DNA of 64,000 nt from Paratinospora sagittata. Its lineage: Eukaryota; Streptophyta; Magnoliopsida; Ranunculales; Menispermaceae. Positions 1 to 12,485 of the stretch are shown here, one piece after another. The position numbers were made by a program, and so were the translations under genes. A model generated the notes under the pieces. The model was not told the origin of the DNA. It saw nothing but the letters and a program-made list of their open reading frames with translations, and made no database searches. The stretch lies in contig CM069598.1 of the NCBI GenBank assembly GCA_035771175.1, forward strand, positions 10,628,668-10,692,667, written 5' to 3'. Position 1 is the stretch's first letter, and each line of letters starts with the position of its first letter.

Positions 1-2660
1 TTGATTCCATCTTGGAAGTTATATTGCTTCCAAGTTCATTTCCTTTTTATGAGATGTAAATGTTTTCAATTTAATGATTCAAAAAAAAAAAAAAAAAAAT
101 CTATCTAGTGTTAGTATCAATGTGATGGCAGGAAAAAAACAAGGCTTGCTTAGCTTAGATAGGCATCAAGCGATGGTGGTTGAATAAAAAAACTCACACT
201 GCTACAACTTGACTATTTTGGTTCCCTATGTTTCCCTACAGCTCTAGAAACTTAAAATAGGAAGAGAAATCTTGAAGTTTTCAGTGCATTACAACCAAAG
301 CTAATTGCTTATGCATGCTTGCTAAAGTTGGCATTGAGGTAGTGGTCCATCTTTAGTTATGTCATGATGCTTTGCTCATATGGGTCTGCTTGCATCAACT
401 TCATTGTTTGGGCAGGTCAGCAATGTTGATTGTTGACTAGTACACATGTTTCTGGGGAGACTCTACCTAACAATTTAAGCTTTAATTTGGCTCAATGGAT
501 CTACATTGTGACGATCTCTCCAGTTCCACATTTATCAAGTGATTAGACGGGGACTCGAGTCTTAGACCTACTCTTTAACTAAGTAATTGAACTCTTTTAT
601 TAAATATTTCAATAAAAAATTACCTTAAGCGGTGCCAATCGATTCGAATTTAATAGTTTTGGAGTAGTTGTAACTCGTTTAATTTGCTTTACATTTATCT
701 AATGAATAGTGATACTTGAGAAACTTGAAATTGAGACCTACTTTCCTAACAATTTAAGTCTTTTCGATTAACTATTTTAAACTTTGATGATAGAAAACCC
801 TAATGCGATCAATTGATTTGGTAAACTTTGATTAATCAAATTCATCGTTCTCTCATTCTCCGGCCTCACTGCGGTTTGAATCACTAATTCTAAAATGTGC
901 CTCATACTAGATTCTTGCAAACAATGGCTAGACGAAAGCATTTGGCTGGATATCCAATAAAGAAAGGAACTAATAAAATAATTTATAATTACTTATAATA
1001 ATGTTAGAACGTGGAACAATTACTAAAACGATCTTTGCATGAAATATAGATATGGAAAATAGGTTTATTGTCATTGATATATAAATGTAAATAGAGGTAC
1101 AAATAATCTTATTGGTATAATATCTACGTGGTAATGTGACTAGAACTTATTCACATTCTTTGCTACGTGAGCATTACATGCATAACATACTATATCCTAT
1201 ACTATACCTAGTTATGATGCTCCGCCTTGAGTATTATATTACACACTTAAGAGAATGTGAGACTGATTGATGAATTGTATATATATATATATATGTTGCT
1301 ATTCCTACAACCCGTATTGTGTAGAGAATCTTCACATACTTAGAATATGTTCTGAACCGTGGAATAAGTGAAAGAATACATGGAATTAATGATATGAGGA
1401 TTGTACTCTTGAATTGAGGAATATTGCTATCGCAGCGCACATCTCTAATTTTTTCTCATATGCTCCCTTTTATAGTGCTCTTTTGAGTCGTACTAGCTAG
1501 CGTGCAATACAAAGTTATGAACCAAGATGAGACACATACACACACATACACAGCACGCACGTATAAAAAGTATAAAGAAGATTATTTGTACTTCATCTTG
1601 ATATGATTATGGAATTAAGTGCTCTAGAGGGGACCATGCATGCATGGCAACTTTAGTTAATATTCTATTGCATATAGAGGTAAAAACATGTTGTATCTGA
1701 GTTATACATAAAAATTAAATTAAATTTTAGGAAAAAGGCTTATCATGTAAAGTCATAGAACCGTGATTTTAATTTTGAGAAAGATTGTCTTTACAAAGAA
1801 GACATAATTTTTTTTAATGAATAAATTAATAGAAAATGAAACATTAGAAACTTAGATATTGTAGGAAAAGATAGGAATTTTAGATGAAGAACTATTATTC
1901 TTCAAGTAATAAAGTTAAACTATAAGTTTTGAAGCTTAATTACTGTTCAATATGTTTTAATATATATATAAATATGTTAAAATTGTGTAAGGTTTGATAC
2001 ATTCATATTATTGCTATAGATAATATGTCTGTAGATCTTGATCAAACAAATATAATGAATAAGTATATAATAATTAATCTATATATTGATAGCCCTTTAT
2101 ACCTTATTGCTAAATAAAAACTAATTTATTGTTTGGAAGTTTTAATAAAAACAAGTCTCTTAATTAAGGAGACAAAATTATAGAAGCTCATGGTTTTGTC
2201 TTAGGAATGTCTTGGTTTGATTAGAATTATTTAAAAAAATAATTCATGAAAAGAAAAGCTCAATTATTTCTTGTGCCTAATAATATTATGTTATAAGGGG
2301 GATCAACAAAACAAAACAAAAAACTCCTAATAAATAATTTTTGTTATGTTTTCTTTTTCTCTTTTTCATTATCCTCCTAAATAATCCAAGCTTAATTAAT
2401 ATCTAAGTATGTAATCTCCCCACCTCCTATTTGCTCACCACGCAATGTCACATAGCTTAAATACAAATTTGATTCCATAACATTTTGTACCATGTATTAA
2501 TTATATGTTGCATGAGTTTTCAAATTAATTTATGAAGACTAAATCAAGGATTAAATTAAACAGGGACAATATTTTACGATTAAATTTTCTCCTATTATTG
2601 TGCTTTGTTTTTATGATTTATATATGCTTAATCGTAACTCACAATATTGTTTTATTAACC
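1..2660. other. AT-rich intergenic DNA, no gene seen
   Basis: No open frame here has coding character. The stretch holds homopolymer A runs (near 80-98), short TA microsatellites (near 1278-1294 and 1962-1972) and a CA-rich patch near 1535-1555. The first 100 bases could be the tail of a neighbouring transcript or retroelement because they end in an A run, but nothing identifies it. Confidence 0.5.
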
Positions 2661-2835
2661 CAATATTAAATTGGGCGAGTGACAGAGTTGAGAGGCACCA
2701 GGTTCTATTATAAAATAGATCATGAGTTCGAGCCTTCCTACACATATAACGGCGTCCTAAGGTGTTTATAATCAGTATCCCAGAAGACTAGGGGAGGTAT
2801 TTACGATAAATATGAATAAGTCTTTGTTTTTTAAT
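2661..2835 (+). repeat. tRNA-derived SINE-like repeat (tentative)
   Basis: A tRNA-like internal promoter is visible: an A-box-like GAGTTGAGAGGCACC near 2685 is followed about 40 bases later by a B-box-like GAGTTCGAGCCTTCC near 2725. A non-tRNA body and a T-rich tail follow near 2820. No target-site duplication was found, so the call is tentative. Confidence 0.35.
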
Positions 2836-3070
2836 GGGTATGAATATGACACTACCTATAATAACACACACAGCTTTTTCCTTTATATTTTTAAATTTTA
2901 TTTAGGGCAATAACTTGTTCTTAATACATATAGTTTTATAGAAGTTCCAATTTTATTATGTTTCTTCATTATTGGTCAAATTAATTGGGGAGAAAACTTA
3001 TCTTTGTTCCATCTTTCCATTCATTTATTATTATAACATTAAATTCACCTTAGAATCTTAATTCAACTAT

Positions 3071-3261
3071 GGCCTTGTTTAGTTACGTAGTTAGAGCAGC
3101 GGTGCGGTAATCATTTGGCGAAATGTAGAATTTGTAACGTTTGGGAGACAAATTTTTTATAGTTAGAAAAAATGTATTTTTTAGAGTTTTATCAAAGCAG
3201 GGTCATAGGAATCATTCAATTATTATTAATTTGTAACGTAGTAATTATCCCAAACAAGGCC
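3071..3261. mobile_element. 191-bp MITE with GGCCTTGTTT terminal inverted repeats
   Basis: The left end reads GGCCTTGTTTAGTTACGTAG and the right end, reverse-complemented, reads GGCCTTGTTTGGGATAATTAC. This gives an imperfect terminal inverted repeat of roughly 20 bp with the first 10 bases identical. TAT flanks both sides and may be a 3-bp target duplication, as PIF/Harbinger-Tourist elements make, although TWA is the usual target. It lies about 1.15 kb upstream of the GAMYB-like start codon. Confidence 0.6.
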
Positions 3262-3424
3262 TATAACTTCAATTATTATTAATGCTTTTCTCTTCTTATT
3301 GTTTCATCATTAAATAAGCAAAGGAATCATTCACCATTTGTTCTCTTCCACCTTTTAGCCAACTGTAGAGTTCTTATAATGGTTGAAAACTTGAAATTGT
3401 AAGCATGTAACTCGACCTGATCCG

Positions 3425-3476
3425 ACCCGATTGAATCTGACCCGAACTCGACCCGATTGAATCTGACCCGAACCCG
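3425..3476. repeat. 26-bp unit repeated twice upstream of the GAMYB-like gene
   Basis: Positions 3425-3450 and 3451-3476 are two head-to-tail copies of a 26-bp unit beginning ACCCGATTGAATCTGACCCG, with one mismatch near the end. A partial third unit precedes them near 3414-3424. Names of the form 'CGACCCGA' recur, so the block is CpG-rich compared with its surroundings. Confidence 0.7.
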
Positions 3477-4414
3477 AGATGGATTTAGGAAAGGAAGAAG
3501 AAATGAAAGGTGAGGGGAGAAGACGTGTAAAGTTCCTACCACGTGGCATGGTGGGGAGGGGTAGCCGGAGCGAAATGGAAGGTCCGACCTCAAAATTGTT
3601 GGCATTTGGAAGAATGGCCACAAGGCCCCTTCTCTCCTCCTCTCTCTCTTGTGGTGGGTCCCACACACCTCTCTCTCACGCCACCCCCACCCCTCTCCCC
3701 TCAGAGGGTCCAGACTCACCACCCTTTCTCTCTCTACTTTCTCTCTCTAACTTTCAATCGAATCTCACTAAAAAAAAGCCATTTTGGTTGATTTCTCAAG
3801 TTCCTCTGAAACCCAAAACATCACATTTCCTCTCTTTCCTCTGTTTTCTTCTTTCATTTAGCAAGAACAATAGGAATAATAATAATAATAAGAAACAGAG
3901 AAGCCCACACAAACAAACGTACATCTCTCTCTCTCTTCTCTTCTATTCTCCTGTCCTCCTGTTCTCTTCTTTTCTTTTCTTTTTTTCTCTTTTTCTATTA
4001 GACCTTTGTTTCTCTCTCTTTCTCTCTCTATTTTTGGTGTTAATATAGAGAGAGAAAGGAGAGAAATCTCTGAATCCCTTAATCCCAAAAACAACTGAAC
4101 TTGACTTGTTTTTCCAAGGTCAAAAGTACACATTTGCGAAGAAATCAAATCTCTATTGAAAAGGTTGAAAGCCCCAAGAAAACCCAGAATTTCTTTTTTT
4201 TGCATTTCTGTGTTTTTTTAATCATCAGTACATTGACACACAAAAAGGGTCAGCTTAAAAGCAGCAGAATTAAAAAGGGTCCTGCTTAATTTGTTAAATA
4301 ATAATAAAAAAACTACTTTCATTTTCTTGTAGTTTTTTTTTTTTTTGGGTTTTTGTGTTGGTGTTGGGTTGTGGGAATTGCGAAAGAGGCAGCAGTAGGA
4401 AGGGGCAGAGGACG
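3477..4414 (+). promoter_or_regulatory. Probable promoter and pyrimidine-rich 5' UTR of the GAMYB-like gene
   Basis: The interval carries long CT tracts (around 3640-3760 and 3920-4060) typical of plant core promoters and 5' leaders, plus an AAT microsatellite near 3873-3890. A T-rich tract ending TTGTAG near 4331 could be a leader intron acceptor, but this is inference. Reading frames on either strand here are low-complexity and have no recognisable domain. Confidence 0.45.
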
Positions 4415-6648
4415 ATGCCCAGCAACAGCAGTGCAGTGAGCGATGATGCATCGTCCGGCGGTGGGTCCGGTGGGTCCGGTGGTGGTGGTGGTGGCGCCAT
4501 GCTGAAAAAAGGGCCGTGGACGGCGGCAGAAGATGCGATCTTGATGGAGTATGTGAAGAAACATGGTGAAGGTAATTGGAATGCTGTTCAGAAAAACTCT
4601 GGCCTTTCTCGCTGTGGCAAGAGCTGCCGTCTCCGTTGGGCTAATCATCTCCGGCCTAATCTCAAAAAGGGCTCTTTCTCTCCTGAAGAAGAACGCCTCA
4701 TTCTCGAGCTCCATTCCAAGCTCGGTAACAAATGGGCTCGCATGGCTGCGCAGGTTCGTTTTCATTTTCTCCCCTGTTTTCCTCTTTTTTCCCATCTTTT
4801 TATTCAGAAATCAACTATTTTTCAATCTTCTTTTCCCCTTTTTTGTTTCATTTTTTTTTATTAGCAGTTGCCCGGAAGAACTGATAACGAGATCAAGAAT
4901 TATTGGAATACCAGAGTAAAACGAAGATTGCGTTCCGGGTTGCCGCTATACCCACAAGAGATAGAGAGGCAAGCAGTTGTTTATCATATCCAACAGAGTA
5001 ATCATCATCAGCACCAATCCCACCATTCTTCTCCATCTCCTTCGTCACCATTGCGATTTTCTTCTTTGCATCATCAAAAGCCCAATTTCGGGTCTCAATC
5101 ATCTTTATTCGATCCAATGAATTTCTCTTCCCTGAATCGTCACACCATTCCTCAATCTCAAGTTCATCATGGATACAAGCGATTTTGCGGCAGCAATGTT
5201 GGTTTCACTCATCCATTCTCATCTCCTTCATCTTCTTCTTCCACTTCGACTCTTTTTAATCAAAATTTCACATCCCAGTTATTGCCTCCTCCCCATCTTC
5301 AATTCAATTCTAGCAGTTTCGAGCTTAATCCCCCGCCGCCGATACTTCGACCTTTTGAACCGGACGGCATGGTTCCTCCTTGTTCTTCATTCTCCATGAA
5401 ACTGGAGCTCCCTTCAAGCCAATTTCCACAGCCAGTAGCACCGGCCTCTGCGGCTTCTACTGCTGCTGTCTTGGGCATCTCCAATGACTTGATCCCGCCA
5501 TCGATGGCGCGGAGCAACAGTGGATTATTGGATGATATGTTGAAGGAAGCTCAAGCCATGGAAAGCGGAGAAGAAGGCAGAAGAGAAGAAATTTTACAAT
5601 CTCAAGACGAAAAAGATGGGTTAGATGGATTTCTTAGCCATGTTCCTCCTTGTGGTTCTGTTTTCAGTGAAAGCCCAGTAACACCATCTTTAGGATCTGC
5701 AAGACACTGGGATGATACCAGCTCTGCTCATTCTTCCATGGGTATGCTTTAAATCTCCTTAATTCTCTGTTTCAATTGTACAATTTTCAGTTCATTTTGC
5801 TCCATTTTCTTTTCTGCATGTTCTGGATCTCTCTGTCTCTTCAATATCCTCTGTTTCTATAGAGGGAAATAGATTAAGTAATTCAACTTTTCTTTCAGTT
5901 TGGATATAAGAGTTTTTCCAAATGTTTTTAGTTAATTAGACAGTGTTAGTACATGTACTTTTGTAATGTGTGTTTTGCTTGTTGAAGAAATTGAGAAAAC
6001 CTCCTGTTATTGATTGAATAGAGCTGCATTAAATTCTGTGCAATAGATTACTCGTTGCGTTCTGTTTTGTTTTAACTTTTTAACTTTAATTATCAATCCT
6101 TTGACCAAGGAAGGTACTATTCTAAAACAATGATATAACAAGTCTTTTAATTGGTCTATATTTTTTTCTCCTCTTACTTTGCATATTCTTCTTCAACTTC
6201 AGAAAGAACTTTTTTAACTTCAACAACTTAGTTAAAATATCTCTTCAGACTTAGTTAAAAGTGTATCTTCTGATAATCTGATTATAGTTTTCGTTTGCAT
6301 TCTTGTGTATTCATTTTGATTGAAACAGGAGTGAAGATGAAGAAAGAACAACCAGATGAAATTAATTCCGTAGACCATGATGACGATTTATCAAGCTTTT
6401 TCAACATAGGCCCATCTACCATGTTGGTCTCTGATCTTTACAATGACGGTGGTGGTGGCGGTGGCTGCGAGATGTCAAACGGTCAATCCTCAGTGGTGAC
6501 CGACGAAGACATTGGACTCGAAATGCTGCAGCTACCTTCTTCTTCCATATCAACTACCACCGGCACTGCTGCTGCCACGACTGTGGGCAATGCTGGAGAT
6601 CATGACTGGACCATTGATGCTTGGAACAACATGCCTGAAATGTGCTAA
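4415..6648 (+). CDS. GAMYB: GAMYB-like R2R3-MYB transcription factor (MYB33/65/101 clade)
   Basis: Three exons, 4415-4753, 4868-5741 and 6329-6648, join in frame to encode 510 residues. Both introns have GT-AG ends (114 and 587 nt). After a Ser/Gly-rich N-terminus (residues 3-27), the R2 repeat starts at [14 protein letters not shown] (about 31-83) and R3 follows (about 84-134) across the exon 1/2 junction, ending [20 protein letters not shown]. The signature [19 protein letters not shown] and the sequence [11 protein letters not shown] match the GAMYB subgroup, which acts in the nucleus in gibberellin signalling, anther and tapetum development and programmed cell death. The middle is His/Ser/Pro-rich and the C-terminus ([16 protein letters not shown]) is acidic, as in this family. 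The first in-frame ATG is 4415. A miR159 site lies in exon 2. Which paralogue (MYB33/65 or MYB101) it matches is unresolved. Confidence 0.93.
5403..5423 (+). promoter_or_regulatory. miR159 target site in the GAMYB-like mRNA
   Basis: The exon sequence TGGAGCTCCCTTCAAGCCAA (plus one T) encodes ELPSSQ and is complementary to miR159 over nearly its full length. The differences from a perfect site are at the 5' end of the target and at the G of AAGCC. GAMYB genes across seed plants carry this site at the same place in the protein, where miR159 directs mRNA cleavage. Confidence 0.92.
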
Positions 6649-7075
6649 TTAATTAGAATCTTGTCAGAAGGTTCGAGTTCCAGATTAATTGATTCCAAGG
6701 GTACTAGAGAGAGATCTATTGTGCATTTATTGTTTTATTTCAAGTAATGGAGGGGGGATTTTGAGGATTTTGAGGGGAGGAGATAGGGGTGGGGTGGGGG
6801 GTGTAACCGTGTAAGGGGGGGAGAGAGAGAAGAAAGCTTTATTCCTCTGTTTCGTGTTTAAAAGTTTAAAGTTTTACTTGGGGGTGATTGGTTTTATATA
6901 CATAAATTAAATGTTTGATATATACAACAGTATATGATTAGCAAGTTAAATGTAATTAGAACATGTTATTCCAGGTTGAAAGTGATTTATTCTTCATGGG
7001 ACTTCACTTGAATGAAAAAAAGGGTTCTGCTTAATTTATATGTTTTTGATTGATTCCTGACTTAATTTAGCAAAA
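6649..7075 (+). other. 3' UTR of the GAMYB-like gene with a G-rich tract
   Basis: Sequence after the TAA continues with a striking G-rich block (6749-6822) containing GGGG-T-GGGG-T-GGGGGG. AT-rich sequence with several AATAAA-like and TTTATA motifs follows and may hold the polyadenylation site. The UTR end was not fixed. Confidence 0.5.
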
Positions 7076-10000
7076 AAAACCAATATTATAGAAAGCCCTT
7101 ATTCTAAGGCTTTAATTCTATAGCTATCAACTTTGCCCATTAAATGACACAGGATCTCTATCCTTTTGCTATTTTGGAGGTTCCCTAGCTAGTGGGGCTT
7201 CTAAAAGGAAAAAGAATAAAAATAAAAAAGGGCTTACTTTTTTTTATTTTTTTATTTTTTATAACATGAGACATGTTTGTAGTTTGGCTTTACTTGCTGA
7301 GCCTGAAACGTCTCTAGTTTTATTGGGAAAAAGGGTTCATGCAAAACCAGCTTTTCCCCAATCATCGCCACATCTCTCTCTCTCTCTCTCACTTTTTTAA
7401 TATAGATATGTTTTTTCTTCCTCTTTTGTCACACAATGGTTTGAGTTTGATTCACATATAAAATACATAAGAGTACTTGTGTGTAAGGGAAGACAAGTGA
7501 CATAGCAGTTGTTTTTTGCATGTTTTTTAAGGACCCAAGTAAACTACAAGTGCTTCTCTCGTTCCACCTTTGATGCATTTATATTTTTTTAGATAATAAT
7601 ATTGCTTTTGATCTTCTTGCATATATACACATACATGGGCAAGCTGCTTATTCTAATGTTGTAAATCAGCAATAGTTAATATAATTAAGTTGGCTTCATT
7701 CCAACACAGAGACTGCATGACCAGAAGAAGGGAGTGTGAATTATCCATGCATACTACATGGGTACTATGCAATATTATTGGTACCTTCACCCACCTCATT
7801 TCAAGCCATTGTTTCCTCCACCGTAATGTATATATTACACCTTAATTACTTCACATTCATCTTGTGTTTTTCTTTTCTAATATTACATTTTGGTAATAAT
7901 TAATATTGCTCATGAAACCTCTTCTCAACAAAGTTGACATGAAATTGACTTGCTAAAACCTTAGGGAATCTTCTCTCTGATCTGCTTATTCAAAAATAGT
8001 AAATATTTCAGCCATGCATGCATGCATAATGCCCATCTATTTATATTTACAAATAAATCTGTTTTGCTGTCTCTTTGGCTTTCAGTGCATGAGGGATCAT
8101 TAGCTGAGGAGACAAAACTGCTATCAGAGGAAAGATGCTGTGTAACCTTGACATTGCTGTATTTAGCTTATTCCCATGAAATATTCTTCTTCCTCTAACA
8201 TATTGTTCCTGAATTTCTAGCTCTTCTCGTCATTCTGTTCTAGAACTGACACTTCAGAGACTGGCCCAATTGCTTAGCTGCAAAGTTGTTTCTGCCCTTC
8301 TTAGATTATATATAGATTCCCTCATTACCATCTTATAGTGTCCATTAATTATTTCCTTAAAAAAAAAGATCGAGAATTATTTTTAAAGATTATTTTGAGT
8401 GTAAACATTTAATTTCTTAGCTATTTGATTGATTTTTTGCTTAATTCGTACCATTTTGAACCATAAACAAAACTGTATTACATAGTCATATTTAATTTGC
8501 CTGATGGTTTGAGCACAAGGGTAGGTTAATTTCTTTCCTTAATTAGCTTTATAAGCTTATTCCATTGGAGACAACTTTGCTTTCTCATGTTGGGTTTCTT
8601 GATGACAGCTAGTATCTGGCCCATAGGTTTTGTGCAAAGAACACACTGTTTAATTCTTATATATCAGCTTAATTTGGAAACAATTTTAGCAATTAGAGAC
8701 AAGATATATATATATATATATAGCTAGATAGCTAGCGTGAATTTGACTTAGATGTATAATGTGGTTTAGTGTTGAGTGATGTTATCATATAACAGAACTC
8801 GACAAACGCCTAGTGAAGCTCGCGATCAAGATGTAAGTATTGAGTGGCACTTCGATTAGGATTTAGTTCCATATTTTTCAATCAAACACCTTTTCGGATT
8901 CATTTGAAATCACAGATCAGGTATTGTATAATGATATTATGAGAAAAGAAACAAACATAAAAGTGAGAGAATCTGTGGGCATTTTGAGCTAAAGATTTCA
9001 AAAACAGCATGTTTGAAACTTTTATAAACTTATACAACACTTCAAACATTAAAAAAAGATCATATGTGAGATGGAGGCTTAATAAGTAGTTTTCCAACTA
9101 ATACCAGTATGGATGTATATCATTTGGAAGGTAATTACACTGGTTTAAGTCAGACGAATGAATTATCAAAATCCCTCTTCATGTATGTATATATATACCT
9201 CCGCATCCAATGGTATTTATGCTCAAACCACTAGATTTATATAAACAAGAGTTGGTAACTCTTTTCTTTATCTTCTCCTCTTTACAATTACTTACTCTTA
9301 AACCCTAAACTCTAAACCTTATTTGATAAATATACAGTTTTAGAACTAAACTATAGTATATGCACCCTAGATAAAGTTAAAAAGATTTTATTCTTAGCCA
9401 TTGAAGAGAGTTGATGACAAAATAAGATGGTAGTTGATCTAATAAAGTTTTAACTGGACCTTGGGGTTGACTGTGTTTAAATGTATGCAAATATATTCGT
9501 ATTTAATACCGTAAGAATTTGTGTGACTTGATGTAATTGGGAAAAGTTGAGTTGTAGAATCAATCCCAAATATTAGAACCAAACTCTAGGAAAAAAAAAA
9601 CAAAAAAATCTATACAAGGTAGGAGACTTGAGTTTGAATTATACACTTCATTTATTTTTATTAAAAGATTAGTTAGGTACGTACTCTAATGGTCACATGA
9701 TCAAGAAAAACCTCATGGAGTCCAAGATTGACTTGATTTAAAGCCCAAATGCTGTACTTACCAAACATGAAGTTAGTCTCAAAATTAAACCTAGAAATTA
9801 GATGAGTTAGGCCTAAGTGGCAATCAGCCACGCTTTAATTAATTTGTATTTCAGCAGCACCCTTTTTAAGTAATGATCAGCAAAACCACTAATTTAATTC
9901 TAATTTTAAGTTCATAAACGAGTGGTTTTGATTACTTAATTAGTTCTCATTACTAAGTCAGAAATTAAATCCAAGAGTCTAATCTTAATCAATTTGGCCA

Positions 10001-10780
10001 AAATACCAATCAGTTCAAACTGTTTAATTCAACACGTCTTTCAACTTTTTTTTTTTTTAAAGTAATGTTCTCGAAACCACTAGTTTTGTTCTAAAAATTG
10101 GCTTCATGGCCCGCCCGTCTCTTTAATTAATGACTTGTCTATTATGTTGGTTTGCTAATATATACCAAAAACATTACACCCATTTTGCACCTATTACAAG
10201 CAATCTATTAATCGCTTATAATTAATAATTAATTTGGACTCTATAAAAAGGCCCTAATTTTAATTTTGATCTTTTGTTTGGAAAACGTTTTAATCGAATA
10301 TTTTTCTACGGGTACTTAAGGTGATGAGAATTCAAATATATTATTCTCAAGAGTTTATAATACAAAAGGGTATCCTTTAATTTGACATTCTTCTCTTGTC
10401 ACATAATCAACCATTATATCGATAGCATATTTGTAATGAGTAAAAAATTAATAATAATAAGTTTCCTTGTTCAGGATAATAATAATAATAATTTGGTGAT
10501 TTTGTGATAAAAATCAATAATAAATAGAAAAGGGGAAAAGTAGTGAGACCATAAGTTCAGAAAAAAATAAAATAAAAAACAATTTACATTTTGAAGATTT
10601 TAGCCTAAAAACCAATATTACTTGAATCAAGTCATTTGAAGGGTTTTCATTTGAATATATCCTTATAAATCCCAAAACTTTGTATGACTACACCGATTCC
10701 AAATATATCTTAATTATATTAAAATTGTATAAGAGGAAGGATAAACATATCAACCTTGTTAATTAGCCAAACGTATAGAG
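7076..10780. other. Intergenic DNA, no gene seen
   Basis: No frame with coding character was found on either strand. The stretch holds TA microsatellites (8705-8722), A/T homopolymers, a CT tract near 7375-7390 and AAT/ATT trinucleotide runs near 10450-10490. No transposon ends were recognised. Confidence 0.5.
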
Positions 10781-10796
10781 TAATGTTATAACGGCA

Positions 10797-10930
10797 TCCA
10801 CTATATACATCTAAAGTGTACATCACCCATATATATACACCATTGATGTGCTTTCAATTATGGATTGGTACATGATTCGAGACAATTTAATGATATTTAA
10901 TAGTGATGTACATTTTAAATGTGTCCTTTG
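10797..10930. mobile_element. Short palindromic MITE beside reductase pseudogene A
   Basis: ACATCTAAAGTGTACATCAC near 10807 and its inverted near-copy (reverse complement ACATTTAAAATGTACATCAC, about 10904-10923) flank a short centre. The two arms match at 17 of 20 bases. The duplicated 3' flank of the other reductase copy (17285-17420) lacks it, so it appears to have inserted after the tandem duplication. Exact ends are uncertain. Confidence 0.5.
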
Positions 10931-12062
10931 AATATCAGTTTAACATTTTCCTTATATATATATATAGAATTAAATAGATTATAATTAAGCTATGAGATCA
11001 TGATGGGCTCTTGAAATAAATCCATAGGCATCCTAATTAATTACCATTAATAGAGATAACAAATATATATATATATATATATATATAATTGTCCAACATC
11101 TGATCACATTTTATTTCCACTCAGTCCAAAAGCACGTAATTAAATCTTATCAAGCTTCTATCTCCTTCACTTGAACGATGACTTTCCCAACATTAGAGTT
11201 AGAAAACATGGAAGCTAAGCTATCCAAGAAGCTTTCAATCCCATGGTAGATTACATGTTTGGTGCTAATCTTGCCTTGCTTAATGTAACCCTCCATTTCC
11301 AATGTGAAGTCTTCAAAGTGATTTAGATATGAGCTCATCATAAACCCTTCCATCTTCACTTCTTTCCCCACCAAGTTCAGTAGATTTCCAACTCTCTCTC
11401 TTTCATTTAAACCCTAAATTTGTAAAAATATATGTCACAATAAGCATCAATCTTGCTTATGATTTTTATTATAAATTAATTAAAATAAAATAATCTTTTA
11501 TTAGAAATATATCTACGTGTATGTCTTTTAGTATATATGATCCTAGGTAAAATTGTTAAAAAATATAGATAGATAAGGGTAAATAAGAGTAAAACCTTAG
11601 AAGTTAAAAGGGTATAATATAAAAGAAAGAATTAAAAAAAATTTAAAAAGGGAGCTTCTAGTTGTATCCACCAAAAACACTTATTCTGCCCACCTACGTA
11701 ATGAATTCTCAATGATAATACATAATACATAGGTAAAGTGAAATAAAATTCTCAAAGACATTTTGGGTAGAAAAACAAACTTCATCGTCAACTATCCAAA
11801 TATTCTTATTATAATAATATAGATATTTATTAAAAGAGTAATATTTGATTAAAACACTTTATTGACATTACTCCTGAGAATTGTTAGATTTCTTCGAATT
11901 ACGTGTTGACGTGTGATTCAAGACGATCCAACAACTTTAAAAGTCAATACCAGCAAAGTATGTTAAAAATTATGTTTTCAAAGCATTTTTCTTATTAAAA
12001 ATGCTAAAGAGATATCATTAATTGTGATGCAATTTAAGAGATTATTAGAAGTCATTGTATTA

Positions 12063-12194
<132 letters not shown>

Positions 12195-12269
12195 TTAGGA
12201 AAACACCTGAAACATAATTTAAAAAACAAAGTAAATGAGCTCGTTATATATTACTTGTAAGTGAAAAGA

Positions 12270-12300
<31 letters not shown>

Positions 12301-12329
12301 ATCGTCAACTAATTAAATTATTTATGAAA

Positions 12330-12485
12330 TGTGAGTCTTTGGCACAATAGTTAAAGTTGTTCCCTCGTAATCTAAAGGTCACAAGTTATTAGTTTTTTCA
12401 ATATATAAGCTCGAGACAATTATAACTTATTTATGCTCCAAGCATGACGACTTGATCCCTTAATCCCAGATAGGGAGGGAGGTGC
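12330..12485 (+). repeat. SINE-like repeat in intron 4 of reductase copy A
   Basis: An A-box-like GGCACAATAGTTAAAGTTGT and a B-box-like AAAGGTCACAAGTTATTAG sit at tRNA-like spacing, followed by a non-tRNA body with GACTTGATCCCTTAATCCC. The same head occurs at the equivalent point of copy B (18045-18170), between exons 5 and 4, so this insertion is older than the gene duplication. Confidence 0.55.

Noticed and set aside
3327..3791. Overlapping open frames on both strands upstream of the GAMYB-like gene
   Set aside because: They are low-complexity translations of CT-rich leader DNA with no domain; no codon structure or splice pattern supports them.
4319..4795. Long minus-strand frame across GAMYB exon 1
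   Set aside because: It is the reverse shadow of the conserved MYB exon and has no recognised domain.
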